A DNA stretch of 60,536 bases from JBGQBN01 sp041494805 (GTDB lineage Bacteria; Acidobacteriota; Terriglobia; Terriglobales; Acidobacteriaceae), in the NCBI GenBank assembly GCA_041494805.1, contig JBGQBN010000022.1, forward strand, positions 1 through 60,536, read 5' to 3'. A program made the position numbers and the translations under genes. Each line of letters opens with the position of its first letter. Position 1 is the stretch's first letter. The notes beneath the pieces are model-generated. The model made no database searches. It was not told the DNA's origin and was given only the letters and a program-made list of their open reading frames with translations. Positions 9,025 through 16,233 of this stretch are shown here, in pieces.

Positions 9025-9048
9025 AGAGACGTTGCAAGCAACGTCTCT
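9025..9048. repeat. Palindromic repeat AGAGACGTTGC
   Basis: An 11-bp perfect inverted repeat (AGAGACGTTGC/GCAACGTCTCT) followed by CTACGG. The same layout recurs at 7818-7839 and, more loosely, at 38561-38592. Confidence 0.6.
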
Positions 9049-9092
9049 ACGGATGGGATGAAAGATATAGGAGAGTAGAAGGGCCCGGCCTG

Positions 9093-9584
9093 CTACGCGC
9101 GACCTTTTTTCGGTGCTGCTGCCGCCGCTAAGGCGCCCGATTTTTCCCAGGGGCGCTTGGGACGCTCGGCTGCTGGCTTATCGCGGTTCTCGATGCGGTC
9201 GTATTGATAGGATTCGCTCACCGTACCGAGGGCCTCGTTATACAGGCTGGGCAGTCCCAGGCCTTGCTTCAGCTCTTCGGTGAATTGCTGCAATGCTTTC
9301 AGGTGGTCGGCGGTGGCCGGGACTTCGGTCTTGGCGGTCTTCAGAAACTGCTGGTATCCGCGGTTCACCAGTTTCGAGATTTCACTGCCAATCAGGTAGC
9401 CGGGGTAGGCGAAGATTTTCACGCTGTCTCCGTTATTACCATTCTTCTGGATGGCGGCAGAGCAGTTGTATTTCTTCAGGAACACGCGTCCCTGGGTGCC
9501 GGGGGCCTCGATCAGGTCAAAGCTGTGGTCACGCAGCCAGTTGAGGGCGTCTTCGTAACTCCGGTGTTCTATCTCGGTTGACAT
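9093..9584 (-). CDS. Conserved hypothetical cytoplasmic protein
   Basis: 163 residues with no signal peptide or membrane segment. The first two thirds look globular (YEDALNWLRDHSFDLIEAP, KIFAYPGYLIGSEISKLVNRGYQQFL). The tail is basic and alanine-rich (ALAAAAAPKKGRA). I do not recognise the family. Codon use and composition match the neighbours. It diverges from the cysteine-synthase gene across about 170 bases containing a TATAAT at 9678-9683 that could serve the cysteine operon. Confidence 0.65.
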   Translation of the reverse strand: MSTEIEHRSYEDALNWLRDHSFDLIEAPGTQGRVFLKKYNCSAAIQKNGNNGDSVKIFAYPGYLIGSEISKLVNRGYQQFLKTAKTEVPATADHLKALQQFTEELKQGLGLPSLYNEALGTVSESYQYDRIENRDKPAAERPKRPWEKSGALAAAAAPKKGRA

Positions 9585-9756
9585 TATCGGTATGTCGTTC
9601 CCTTCGTTCGCTTACTTAGATGCAGATTCTCAGAAAAGGTGCTTTCCCGCTTCTCCCTGAGTCCTGCCAAGCTCTCTTATAATCTAATCATCGGCTGTCG
9701 ACGCCCTGTTTTGCCTGTTCAGCACATTACTATGGTCACGGGTTCGGGCCAGTTCT

Positions 9757-10746
9757 ATGCCACGCGTTTCCCCAAAACTCGCTGAAGCTCGCCATTTGCC
9801 GAAAGATGCGGCGGCCGGGAAGGACGCACGTCCTCTCGGCGAGCACAGCTTGGATCGCATTGGCAACACTCCACTTCTGCGCCTGGAGCGGATCACTCGC
9901 GATCTGCCCGGGGTTGAGATCCTGGGCAAGGCGGAGTGGTTTAATCCTGGAGGATCCGTCAAAGATCGGGCGGCCGCCAGCATTGTTGCCGAAGCCCGCG
10001 CCACAGGAAAATTAGGGCCCGGGAAAATCCTGCTCGATTCCACCAGCGGCAACACCGGCATCGCCTACGCCATGATTGGAGCCGCGCAGGGTTTCCCGGT
10101 GACCTTATGCATGCCGGAAAACGCGTCGGTCGAGCGCAAGCGCATCCTGCACGCGTACGGCGCGAACATTCTTTATACCGACCCGGGCGAGGGCTCCGAC
10201 GGCGCCATTCGACTGGCGCGCGAACTTGCCGCGAAACACCCCGACTTGTATTACTACGCTGACCAGTACTCCAACGATGCCAACTGGCGCGCCCACTACC
10301 TTGGCACAGCCAACGAAATCTGGCAACAAACCGAAGGACGTATCACCCACTTTGTTTCCATGCTGGGTACGAGTGGAACGTTCATGGGCACAGCCCGGCG
10401 GCTGAAGGAACTGAATTCGAAGATTCGCTGCATCTCACTGCAGCCCGATTCGTCCTTCCACGGCATCGAAGGCGCCAAACACATGGCCAGCGCCATCGTG
10501 CCAAAAATCTACGATCCTTCGCTGGCCGACCAGGATCTGGGTATTTCAACCGAAGACGCCCACGCCATGGCCAAGCGTTTGGCCCGCGAAGAAGGATTGC
10601 TGGTGGGAATCTCGGGGGCAGCGGCGGTAGTAGGTTGCCTGCAATTGGCGCGGCAGTTGAAAAAGAACGAGCGCGCGGTGTTTGTGACTATCCTGTGCGA
10701 CTCCGGAGACAAGTATTTGAGCGAGAGGTTCTGGGAGGAAGGGTAG
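9757..10746 (+). CDS. cysM: Cysteine synthase family protein, probably CysO-dependent CysM
   Basis: 329 residues. The PLP lysine is Lys69 in NPGGSVKDRAA; the phosphate loop is STSGNTGIAYAM; MLGTSGTFMGTARRLKE is the conserved active-site region. Cysteine synthases condense an activated serine with a sulfur donor. The next genes encode a JAMM peptidase, a CysO-like sulfur carrier and a MoeZ-like activator. In Mycobacterium tuberculosis that set (CysM-Mec-CysO-MoeZ) makes cysteine from O-phosphoserine and thiocarboxylated CysO. By context this is therefore the CysM of that pathway rather than a sulfide-using CysK. The first 30 residues are an extension before the conserved DRIGNTPLLRL. Confidence 0.85.
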   Translation: MPRVSPKLAEARHLPKDAAAGKDARPLGEHSLDRIGNTPLLRLERITRDLPGVEILGKAEWFNPGGSVKDRAAASIVAEARATGKLGPGKILLDSTSGNTGIAYAMIGAAQGFPVTLCMPENASVERKRILHAYGANILYTDPGEGSDGAIRLARELAAKHPDLYYYADQYSNDANWRAHYLGTANEIWQQTEGRITHFVSMLGTSGTFMGTARRLKELNSKIRCISLQPDSSFHGIEGAKHMASAIVPKIYDPSLADQDLGISTEDAHAMAKRLAREEGLLVGISGAAAVVGCLQLARQLKKNERAVFVTILCDSGDKYLSERFWEEG

Positions 10747-10800
10747 AAGTCCGCCACGGCGAAACAGAGACACGGAGAAGAATTGTTCGTTTGACTCTTC

Positions 10801-11232
10801 ATGTTGAAAATCAACCACAAGGAATACGAAGCTCTGCGGCTGCATGGCGAGGAAACATATCCTCATGAATGCTGCGGTGTTTTGCTTGGCCAGATGAATG
10901 AGGACGGGCGCGTGGTGACATCGATTGCCCGTTGTGGCAATACGCGCACGGATTCTCCTCAGAACCGTTATCACATCGATCCTCGCGAGCTGGTGCGAAT
11001 TCAGCGGGAGGGGCGCGAGCGTGGAGAGGACATTGTCGGCTTTTATCATTCGCATCCGGACCATCCGGCCCTCTGGTCTCAGACTGATCTGGCCGAGGCG
11101 CACTGGCTTGGTTGCTCGTATGTCATTACCAGCGTGGAGAAGGGCAAGGCAGAGGTGACGAATTCATTTGAGCTGGGGGGCAGCGATGAGAGCGACAAGC
11201 AGTTTGCGGACGAGAAGATTGAGCTGGTTTAG
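10801..11232 (+). CDS. JAMM/Mec metallopeptidase (M67 family)
   Basis: 143 residues. The JAMM zinc motif is complete: Glu23 in HECCGVLLG, His83 and His85 in FYHSHPDHPA, Ser93 and Asp96 in WSQTD. In the mycobacterial pathway Mec cuts cysteine off the C-terminus of CysO; related enzymes trim residues after the Gly-Gly of sulfur carriers. It starts 54 bases after cysM and ends 48 bases before the carrier gene, so co-transcription is likely. The intact metal ligands argue for an active enzyme. Confidence 0.85.
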   Translation: MLKINHKEYEALRLHGEETYPHECCGVLLGQMNEDGRVVTSIARCGNTRTDSPQNRYHIDPRELVRIQREGRERGEDIVGFYHSHPDHPALWSQTDLAEAHWLGCSYVITSVEKGKAEVTNSFELGGSDESDKQFADEKIELV

Positions 11233-11280
11233 ATGGTGAACGCCTGAATCTTCTGGAGCGAATGAGGCATCATTAACGGT

Positions 11281-11556
11281 ATGAGCAAGATCCACATCCC
11301 AACCCCCTTACGCCAATACGCCGGCAAGCAGCCGGCGGTGGAGGTCACGGCCGCGACCGTGGGGGAAGCTCTCTCCGGCCTGGTTTCCAAGCATCCCGAC
11401 CTGCGCCGCCATCTCTATACTGATGACGGCAAACTGCGAGCCTTTGTGAATGTTTACTTGAACGACGAAGACGTCCGCTACCTACAGAAAGAAGCCACTA
11501 CGCTGAAAGATAGTGATAGTATTTCCATCATTCCCTCTATTGCAGGGGGCCGTTAA
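11281..11556 (+). CDS. Sulfur-carrier protein, CysO/MoaD-like ubiquitin fold
   Basis: 91 residues, matching the MoaD/ThiS/CysO size and fold (MSKIHIPTPLRQYAGKQP; FVNVYLNDEDVRYL; ISIIPSIAGGR). The C-terminal Gly-Gly would be adenylated and thiocarboxylated by the MoeZ-like protein at 11692, then used by the cysteine synthase. An extra arginine (Arg91) follows Gly89-Gly90, so the protein probably must be trimmed before activation; the adjacent JAMM peptidase is the obvious candidate. MoaD for molybdopterin is an alternative, but no moa or moe genes are nearby. Confidence 0.85.
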   Translation: MSKIHIPTPLRQYAGKQPAVEVTAATVGEALSGLVSKHPDLRRHLYTDDGKLRAFVNVYLNDEDVRYLQKEATTLKDSDSISIIPSIAGGR

Positions 11557-11560
11557 GCTC

Positions 11561-11641
11561 ATGATTTGCGGACGGACAAGTCTCCGAATGCCCCGCCACA
11601 GCGCCTGCCGCTGTTGTTGTCCGTCCTGTTGTTGTTTCTAG
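11561..11641 (+). CDS. Poly-cysteine leader peptide (26 residues)
   Basis: ATG 11561 opens a 26-codon frame ending in TAG 11639-11641, four bases after the carrier gene stop. The peptide has eight cysteines. Seven fall in the last 11 residues, as CRCCCPSCCCF; six of the eight codons are TGT. A GGGGG run 11 bases upstream can serve as ribosome binding site. The peptide sits 50 bases before the MoeZ-like gene in a cysteine-biosynthesis operon. Poly-cysteine short frames acting as cysteine-responsive attenuators have been described in mycobacteria. The same role is inferred here: ribosomes would stall at the Cys run when Cys-tRNA is scarce. A metal-binding micropeptide is the main alternative. 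Confidence 0.7.
   Translation: MICGRTSLRMPRHSACRCCCPSCCCF
11570..11626 (+). promoter_or_regulatory. Inverted repeat folding over the poly-cysteine leader
   Basis: GGACGGACAA (11570-11579) is a perfect 10-bp complement of TTGTCCGTCC (11617-11626). A nested hairpin ACAGCG/CGCTGT lies at 11598-11614. The 3' arm overlaps the cysteine codons, so a ribosome stalled there would keep the stem open. Downstream, GTTGTT (11631-11636) can pair with AACAAC (11670-11675) just ahead of the moeZ ribosome binding site. No T-run terminator is visible, so translational or Rho-linked control is more plausible than classic attenuation. The pairing is seen; the mechanism is inferred. Confidence 0.5.
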
Positions 11642-11691
11642 TTGGTCCGACTTCTTAATTCCTTTAATCAACAACTTGAACTGAGGTCTTT

Positions 11692-12864
11692 ATGGCCACC
11701 ACAACCGAAGTCAAACCCGAAGCCGTTACCCTTTCGAACGATGAAATCCTGCGCTACTCGCGCCACCTGATCATGCCCGAGGTCGGCATGGAAGGTCAGT
11801 TGAAGCTGAAGGCGGCGCGGGTGTTGTGTATCGGCGCGGGCGGGCTGGGCTCGCCGCTGGCGCTCTACTTGGCGGCGGCTGGTGTGGGCACACTCGGCAT
11901 TGTGGACTTCGACGTGGTGGACTATACCAACCTGCAGCGACAGATCATTCACACCACGGCCGACGTGGGACGCAAGAAGCTCGTCTCCGCCGCGGAAAAA
12001 CTGAAAGCGATCAATCCGTTTCTGGAACTGCGGACGTTCGACACAAAGCTCAGCAGCGACAACGCGCTCGAACTCTTCCGCGAATTCGACATCATCGCCG
12101 ATGGCACCGACAATTTCCCGACGCGCTACCTGGTGAACGATGCCTGCGTGCTGACTGGAAAACCGAACGTTTACGGTTCGATTTTCCGCTTTGAAGGCCA
12201 GGCAAGCGTTTTCGCCACGAAGGATGGACCGTGCTACCGCTGTCTGTATCCCGAGCCGCCACCGCCGGGACTGGTTCCTTCCTGCGCCGAGGGCGGCGTG
12301 CTGGGCATTCTGCCGGGGCTGGTAGGCGTGATGCAGGCCACGGAGGTCATCAAGCTGATTTTGGGTAAAGGGGAACCGCTGATCGGGCGGTTGTTGTTGA
12401 TCGATGCGTTGGGCATGAAGTTCCGCGAACTCAAGCTGCGCAAGAATCCGGACTGCCCGGTCTGCGGGACTCATCCCACGGTCACGAAGCTGATAGACTA
12501 CAACGAGTTTTGTGGAATCCGCGGCGAGGAGAAAGCGGTGGAGTCAGGCGTTCCCGAGATACAGGTCGAAGAACTCAAGCGGCGTCTGGACGCGGGCGAA
12601 GACGTCTTCGTGCTCGATGTGCGCGAGCCGCATGAATACCAGATCTGCAACATCAAGGGATACCTGATTCCGCTCGGCGATCTGCCCAAGCGCGTGCACG
12701 AACTCGATTCCAGCCGCGAGATCGTGGCCCACTGCCGCTCCGGGGTGCGCAGCGCGAAAGCTGTGGACTTCCTGCGGCAGGCGGGATTCAAGAAAGTGCA
12801 CAATCTGGCGGGCGGGATTCTGGCCTGGGCGGATCGGGTGGATCCGAGAATGCCGAAGTACTGA
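11692..12864 (+). CDS. moeZ: MoeZ-like sulfur-carrier activating enzyme with rhodanese domain
   Basis: 390 residues. The N-terminal ThiF/MoeB adenylyltransferase domain has the nucleotide loop GAGGLGS (48-54), catalytic Cys198 in PSCAEGG, and a zinc site CYRC (181-184) with CPVC (255-258). The C-terminal rhodanese domain (about 285-390) carries the persulfide loop CRSGVRS with Cys348. Such fusions adenylate the C-terminus of a small carrier and hand it sulfur. Context assigns it to the carrier at 11281. GAGG lies five bases before the ATG. The gene follows the poly-cysteine leader, so it is the likely target of its control. Confidence 0.9.
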   Translation: MATTTEVKPEAVTLSNDEILRYSRHLIMPEVGMEGQLKLKAARVLCIGAGGLGSPLALYLAAAGVGTLGIVDFDVVDYTNLQRQIIHTTADVGRKKLVSAAEKLKAINPFLELRTFDTKLSSDNALELFREFDIIADGTDNFPTRYLVNDACVLTGKPNVYGSIFRFEGQASVFATKDGPCYRCLYPEPPPPGLVPSCAEGGVLGILPGLVGVMQATEVIKLILGKGEPLIGRLLLIDALGMKFRELKLRKNPDCPVCGTHPTVTKLIDYNEFCGIRGEEKAVESGVPEIQVEELKRRLDAGEDVFVLDVREPHEYQICNIKGYLIPLGDLPKRVHELDSSREIVAHCRSGVRSAKAVDFLRQAGFKKVHNLAGGILAWADRVDPRMPKY

Positions 12865-12893
12865 GTGGCTGTCAGGTGCGAAGGTCCGTACCA

Positions 12894-13508
12894 GGTTCGT
12901 ATCAGGGCATGGCTTTAGCCATGCCGTAAAGGTCCCCGCGCGAACTGGGCTTTAGCCCCTGCGGGACTGGGTCAAGTTCAAATCCCGCACGAGCCGAAGA
13001 ATGCGGATATTGCTCTGGCTCAGCGATCAGATGACGTGCAACCGGGTTATTCCGGATGTACTGCCGGATCTGACTGCCTGCCTCAGCATCAAGAACACGT
13101 ACTTCGGAAAAACCTTTCTGCCAAACTGGCGCGTGCATCCCAAGCTCCCGCCCTGCCCGAAAAGCAAAACCTCCTTTGATAAACTGCACAGCGCGCTCGA
13201 TCGTTAGCTCGCATTCGACTGTCAACAAGAGATGAAAATGGTCCGGCATGACCACGAACTCGTGCAGCCGGAACTTTCCTTGGGCGCGATAGTCGTAGAG
13301 GACTTTGATAAATAGTCCAGCGGATCGGTCCGATTGCAGAAGGTGCCGCTTCCCCCAAATTGAGGACGTAACAAAGAATGTGCGGGCCCCTGCTGTCACG
13401 TTCATCGGATTGGAACGACGGATCGGTATGGCCACGGCAGCAGCGGCTAAAGCCGGTCTCCTGGTCTGCTTTTTTCGGCACGGCTGAAGCCGTGCCCTGA
13501 TACGAACC
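12894..13508. mobile_element. REP/RAYT transposable element with terminal inverted repeats
   Basis: The ends are a perfect 15-bp inverted repeat, GGTTCGTATCAGGGC (12894-12908) and its complement (13494-13508). They extend to 32 bp with three mismatches through the hairpins GGCATGGCTTTAGCCATGCC and GGCACGGCTGAAGCCGTGCC. Internal hairpins such as GGGCTTTAGCCCCTGC follow. The only gene is a tyrosine transposase on the minus strand. This is the arrangement expected of a REP-associated transposase with its substrate hairpins. Confidence 0.8.
12902..13405 (-). CDS. REP-associated tyrosine transposase (Y1_Tnp/RAYT)
   Basis: 167 residues from ATG 13405, which gives the usual start before RTFFVTSSIW; a longer frame to 13522 would read through the terminal repeat and is less likely. 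The metal-binding H-x-H is in VMPDHFHLLLTVE and the tyrosine nucleophile is in QIRQYIRNNPV, so the catalytic set is intact. These single-strand transposases cut and join at REP hairpins. The last residues (GMAKAMP) and the stop codon are encoded by the terminal repeat itself, so gene and repeat must move together. Confidence 0.85.
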   Translation of the reverse strand: MNVTAGARTFFVTSSIWGKRHLLQSDRSAGLFIKVLYDYRAQGKFRLHEFVVMPDHFHLLLTVECELTIERAVQFIKGGFAFRAGRELGMHAPVWQKGFSEVRVLDAEAGSQIRQYIRNNPVARHLIAEPEQYPHSSARAGFELDPVPQGLKPSSRGDLYGMAKAMP

Positions 13509-13535
13509 TTTGTATGCGACATGGAGGCAGGCGGC

Positions 13536-13551
13536 TGTGACGGACGTCACA
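13536..13551. promoter_or_regulatory. CRP/FNR-like palindrome
   Basis: TGTGA-N6-TCACA, an exact match to the classical CRP consensus layout, just outside the transposon end. A near copy lies at 13839-13854. Whether a CRP-family protein binds here is unknown. The site is part of a duplicated segment, so its presence may reflect duplication rather than selection at this spot. Confidence 0.4.
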
Positions 13552-13621
13552 CAGAAGTCACAGAGGCGATGACAAAATGGTCATTGTGAAGCACGCATTC
13601 CCGCTGCGGGAACTGAACGAT

Positions 13622-13809
13622 GCGTATCAGGGCATGCCTTCAGGCATGCCGTAAGTTTCGGGCCCATGAGCGCCTTTAGGCGCTGCGGCTCGGGCAGGAG
13701 ATAAAAGAGCAGCGGCTAAAGCCGGTCTCCTTGTCTGTTTTGTTCGGCACGGCTGAAGCCGTGCCCTGATACGAACCCTACTGCTGAAGCCTCGCCTTGA
13801 TACGAACCT
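13622..13809. repeat. Transposase-less relative of the RAYT element
   Basis: It begins GCGTATCAGGGCATGCC, contains GGCGC and GGCTAAAGCCGGTCTCC words shared with the full element, and ends with GGCACGGCTGAAGCCGTGCC plus CTGATACGAACC (13746-13777). A further degraded end copy follows at 13782-13809. The DNA after it (TGTATGCGA-ATGGAGG, then the CRP-like palindrome) matches the DNA right of the full element. The two therefore look like a segmental duplication from which this copy lost the transposase gene. Confidence 0.7.
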
Positions 13810-13838
13810 TAATGTATGCGAAATGGAGGGAAGCCCGC

Positions 13839-13854
13839 TGTGACTGCCGTCACA
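13839..13854. promoter_or_regulatory. CRP/FNR-like palindrome upstream of a PEGA gene
   Basis: TGTGA-N6-TCACA again, about 150 bases before the PEGA-domain gene at 14006. It is a diverged copy of the site at 13536-13551: the half sites are kept and the spacer differs. Conservation of both half sites across diverged copies hints at function, but two sites are too few to test this. Confidence 0.4.
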
Positions 13855-13894
13855 AAGAAATCACAGGCGTGGAAAGGGGAAAGAACGCAGAACC

Positions 13895-13990
13895 TTAGAA
13901 CATCCCCTGATCCCGCAATCGTCGTGCGACCACGGTAACGTTGTCCCCCAGCCCTCCGGTGAGAAAATACGGTCCTTCCCCTAATTCACT
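13895..13990 (-). pseudogene. C-terminal remnant of a PP2C-type protein phosphatase
   Basis: Reading leftward to TAA at 13895-13897, the frame ends with YFLTGGLGDNVTVVARRLR and a short tail. GG-x-x-DNVTVV is the hallmark last strand of PP2C-family serine/threonine phosphatases. No further phosphatase sequence precedes it, because the PEGA gene starts there on the other strand. It therefore looks like the stub of a gene cut off by the rearrangements that brought the repeats in. Chance similarity cannot be excluded for so short a match. Confidence 0.45.
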
Positions 13991-14005
13991 TCTGTAGGAG
14001 ACAAG

Positions 14006-14722
14006 ATGCGCGCGAATTTCTGTTTCAGCTTGCTGCTGATTGCCCTATTTCTCTCGGCTACGGTGGCTCAACAAACACCCAGCAGTCAGAATCCCCGGGT
14101 CTTCATCACTGACAGTCAATCCTGGGAAATGTCCGGCAGTAGCGGGGGTTCAAGTTCAGGTTTCGGGGGCACCACGCATGGTGGCGCCCGTCCACAGACC
14201 GCGGAGATCATCAAGACCTTTGGCGAGCGGTGTTCTCAGGTAGTGGTCAACAACAAACAAGACCGGGCCGACTACATCGTCCTGCTTGATCACGAAGGCG
14301 GCAAGGGCCTGGCGAAGCGCGACAACAAGGTGGCGGTATTCAACAAGGATGGCGACTCCATTCTCAGCCACTCCACTCGATCCTTGGGCAACGCCGTCAA
14401 GGACGCTTGCGAAGCCATCTCGAAAGACTGGCCAGCTCGGGCCGCCAACTCCGCCGCAGCTTCCCAGGGCGCGCAGCTGGTTAATGTGAGCGAACAGACC
14501 CAGGAATCTTCGGCAGGCAAGATTTCCGTCTCTTCAACCCCGGCGAACGCCGACATCGAGATGGACGGGAGCTTCGTCGGCAATACTCCATCCATGGTCG
14601 AGGTCGGCCCCGGGCAACATTCGATTGTCATTAAGAAGGCTGGTTACAAAACCTGGCAGCGCAATATGAAGATCACGAGCGGCGCCATCAACGTGACTGC
14701 CGAACTGGAAAAAGCGCAGTGA
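14006..14722 (+). CDS. Exported PEGA-domain protein
   Basis: 238 residues with a signal peptide (FCFSLLLIALFLSATVAQQ), a central domain, and a C-terminal PEGA domain (about 170-236: ISVSSTPANADIEMDGSFVG, then GQHSIVIKKAGYKTW). PEGA domains are short beta-sandwich units found at the cell surface, often next to signalling or wall-binding proteins. AGGAG lies before the ATG. A paralog sharing the same tail is at 15068, so the locus is a PEGA pair. No enzymatic function is suggested. Confidence 0.8.
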   Translation: MRANFCFSLLLIALFLSATVAQQTPSSQNPRVFITDSQSWEMSGSSGGSSSGFGGTTHGGARPQTAEIIKTFGERCSQVVVNNKQDRADYIVLLDHEGGKGLAKRDNKVAVFNKDGDSILSHSTRSLGNAVKDACEAISKDWPARAANSAAASQGAQLVNVSEQTQESSAGKISVSSTPANADIEMDGSFVGNTPSMVEVGPGQHSIVIKKAGYKTWQRNMKITSGAINVTAELEKAQ

Positions 14723-14780
14723 TGAAGTAGAACGAGGTCGGTGACGTCCGGGCCTCCCCACCCGGCAACTTTCGTTGTGG

Positions 14781-14800
14781 CGCGGGCGCCCTCGCCCGCG
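14781..14800. repeat. Palindrome CGCGGGCG-CCCT-CGCCCGCG
   Basis: A perfect 8-bp inverted repeat preceded by TTGTGG. The same word occurs inside ispE at 24605-24625 and, slightly varied, at 29358-29377, so this is a dispersed family rather than a local terminator. Confidence 0.65.
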
Positions 14801-14945
14801 AAGGCTGGTGTCAGAGCATGGTCTTGGCCTACCCAAAGGCCTTGTTGTCACTATCCCTTGACATTTCGCCGTCTTAGAGCATAATTGCACCGTTCTTGGG
14901 ATCCCACCAGTTTGTCCTCCCCCGCACTACAAGAGGAGTGTTCCT

Positions 14946-15056
14946 GTGAAGAAGCCTAGCGTCGTTGGCCTCATGGTGTTCGCGTTGGCGGCCTCTGTCG
15001 CCGCGCAGTCGAGCACCGCACCATCCGCTGACACGGTAGGTATCGAAAGCATTTAA
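14946..15056 (+). CDS. Very small secreted peptide or truncated exported-protein start
   Basis: GTG 14946 opens a 36-codon frame that is almost entirely a signal peptide (KKPSVVGLMVFALAASVAAQS), with about 15 residues after the predicted cleavage site, and stops at 15056. GAGGAG lies eight bases upstream. It ends 11 bases before the second PEGA gene. It may be the leftover 5' end of another PEGA-type exported gene or a genuine small peptide translated ahead of the PEGA gene. Confidence 0.45.
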   Translation: MKKPSVVGLMVFALAASVAAQSSTAPSADTVGIESI

Positions 15057-15067
15057 GAGGGGAGTCT

Positions 15068-15742
15068 ATGAAACGCTTCGCAATCGCAACGTTATTATTT
15101 GGATTACTGCTAGTCAAACAGTCCTTCACCCAATCTGGAGCCGTTATCCCGCAAGGCGGTGCTGGTCACGCACCCCAAGCCAGTTGCGTTATCCTCAAGC
15201 GCATGGGACCTGCCGATCAGATCACGAGTCACCTGTACTCGTTCGGTTTCCGTGGAAAGCAGTTTCAGTACGTCGAAGGCAAGTTGCCTGAGGGGTTCCC
15301 CTTCCACGGTCGATTGACAGACCACGATGTCCGGAACCTGCAGGGGCGTGGTGCTGAAGTAATCGTGCTTAACTCGGCCTTCACATCTGAGGATCTAAAG
15401 CAAGCTAGAGCGGACTGCCGAGGAGAAACAGGCAAGACACCAGATCAGGCTGATGAGAAAACGGCACCTTCACAAGCGCCGACTGGAGTTGCCGGTCCTG
15501 CAGCTTCCGCAACGGCCACAACGGGAGCCGCGACTGAGTTAGACATTTCGTCTACCCCAAGTGGTGCCGATATCGAGATTGATGGCAACTTCGTTGGCAG
15601 CACACCTTCCACAGTGGGAGTGACGTCAGGACAACACCAGCTCCTGGTAAAGAAGAGCGGTTTCAAGCCTTGGGAAAAGAAAGTTGCCGTATCAAGCGGG
15701 CAGGTAAGAATCGACGCCACACTAGAAGCTGAGCCCAAGTAA
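15068..15742 (+). CDS. Exported PEGA-domain protein, paralog
   Basis: 224 residues with a signal peptide (FAIATLLFGLLLVKQSFTQS), an unrecognised middle domain (DQITSHLYSFGFRGKQFQYV), an alanine/threonine linker, and a C-terminal PEGA domain (ISSTPSGADIEIDGNFVGST, GQHQLLVKKSGFKPWEKKV). The PEGA tail closely resembles that of the protein at 14006, while the front halves differ. This suggests domain shuffling or duplication followed by replacement. GAGGGGAG precedes the ATG. A good terminator follows. Confidence 0.8.
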   Translation: MKRFAIATLLFGLLLVKQSFTQSGAVIPQGGAGHAPQASCVILKRMGPADQITSHLYSFGFRGKQFQYVEGKLPEGFPFHGRLTDHDVRNLQGRGAEVIVLNSAFTSEDLKQARADCRGETGKTPDQADEKTAPSQAPTGVAGPAASATATTGAATELDISSTPSGADIEIDGNFVGSTPSTVGVTSGQHQLLVKKSGFKPWEKKVAVSSGQVRIDATLEAEPK

Positions 15743-15799
15743 TCCGTACGGAACATCGAGCAGAGCGGCCCGCTTCACCAAGCTAACCCTGCCAAACAA

Positions 15800-15828
15800 A
15801 AACGGGGAGCCCGCTGCGCTCCCCGTTT
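15800..15828. terminator. Bidirectional intrinsic terminator
   Basis: AAACGGGGAGC pairs with GCTCCCCGTTT around CCGCTGC, with A-rich DNA before and TTTCTT after. It sits between the convergent genes ending at 15742 and 15862 and can serve both. Confidence 0.8.
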
Positions 15829-15861
15829 CTTGCGTAAAGGACTGTAGACTTAGTTGCTGCC

Positions 15862-16233
15862 CTACTGGGCCTTGGCTGACTCTTCGCCAATCGCCAGCGC
15901 GAACTTCTTGCCGGAGAAGCGAATTTCGGTCAGCGACCTGCTGCCGTCGCCGTTTCTCCTCACTACGGCCGTGTTCTGGTCGGCCGAGCGATTCAGGTCG
16001 ATGAGTCGCGCCGGCGTCGTGGCTACCACGGTCCTGCCCTGGAGGATACTCAGTTCAACGTTGGGGCCGTTGCCCTCCCATTTCACGGTGTAGTCTCCGG
16101 GCGCCAATTGCTTCCCGCTTACGGTGAAGGAATCACTGACCAGTAGAGAACCCTTGTTGGCTGCGAACGCGCTTGTCGCCAGCAGCAAAGCCAGTCCCAG
16201 CAGCAAGCCCTTGGAAATCTTCGATACTCTCAT
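15862..16233 (-). CDS. Small exported hypothetical protein
   Basis: 123 residues with a clear signal peptide (GLLLGLALLLATSAFA) and a compact beta-rich domain (FTVSGKQLAPGDYTVKWEG, RTVVATTPARLIDL, TEIRFSGKKFALAIG). The layout (signal, SGKQLxPGxYxVxW, a central polar repeat, then a strand with a charged loop) looks like a family of small periplasmic proteins common in acidobacteria. No enzyme motif is visible. Confidence 0.65.
   Translation of the reverse strand: MRVSKISKGLLLGLALLLATSAFAANKGSLLVSDSFTVSGKQLAPGDYTVKWEGNGPNVELSILQGRTVVATTPARLIDLNRSADQNTAVVRRNGDGSRSLTEIRFSGKKFALAIGEESAKAQ

Noticed and set aside
11641..11691. Rho-independent attenuator terminator before moeZ
   Set aside because: No stem followed by a T-run is present, so classic terminator attenuation was not claimed.
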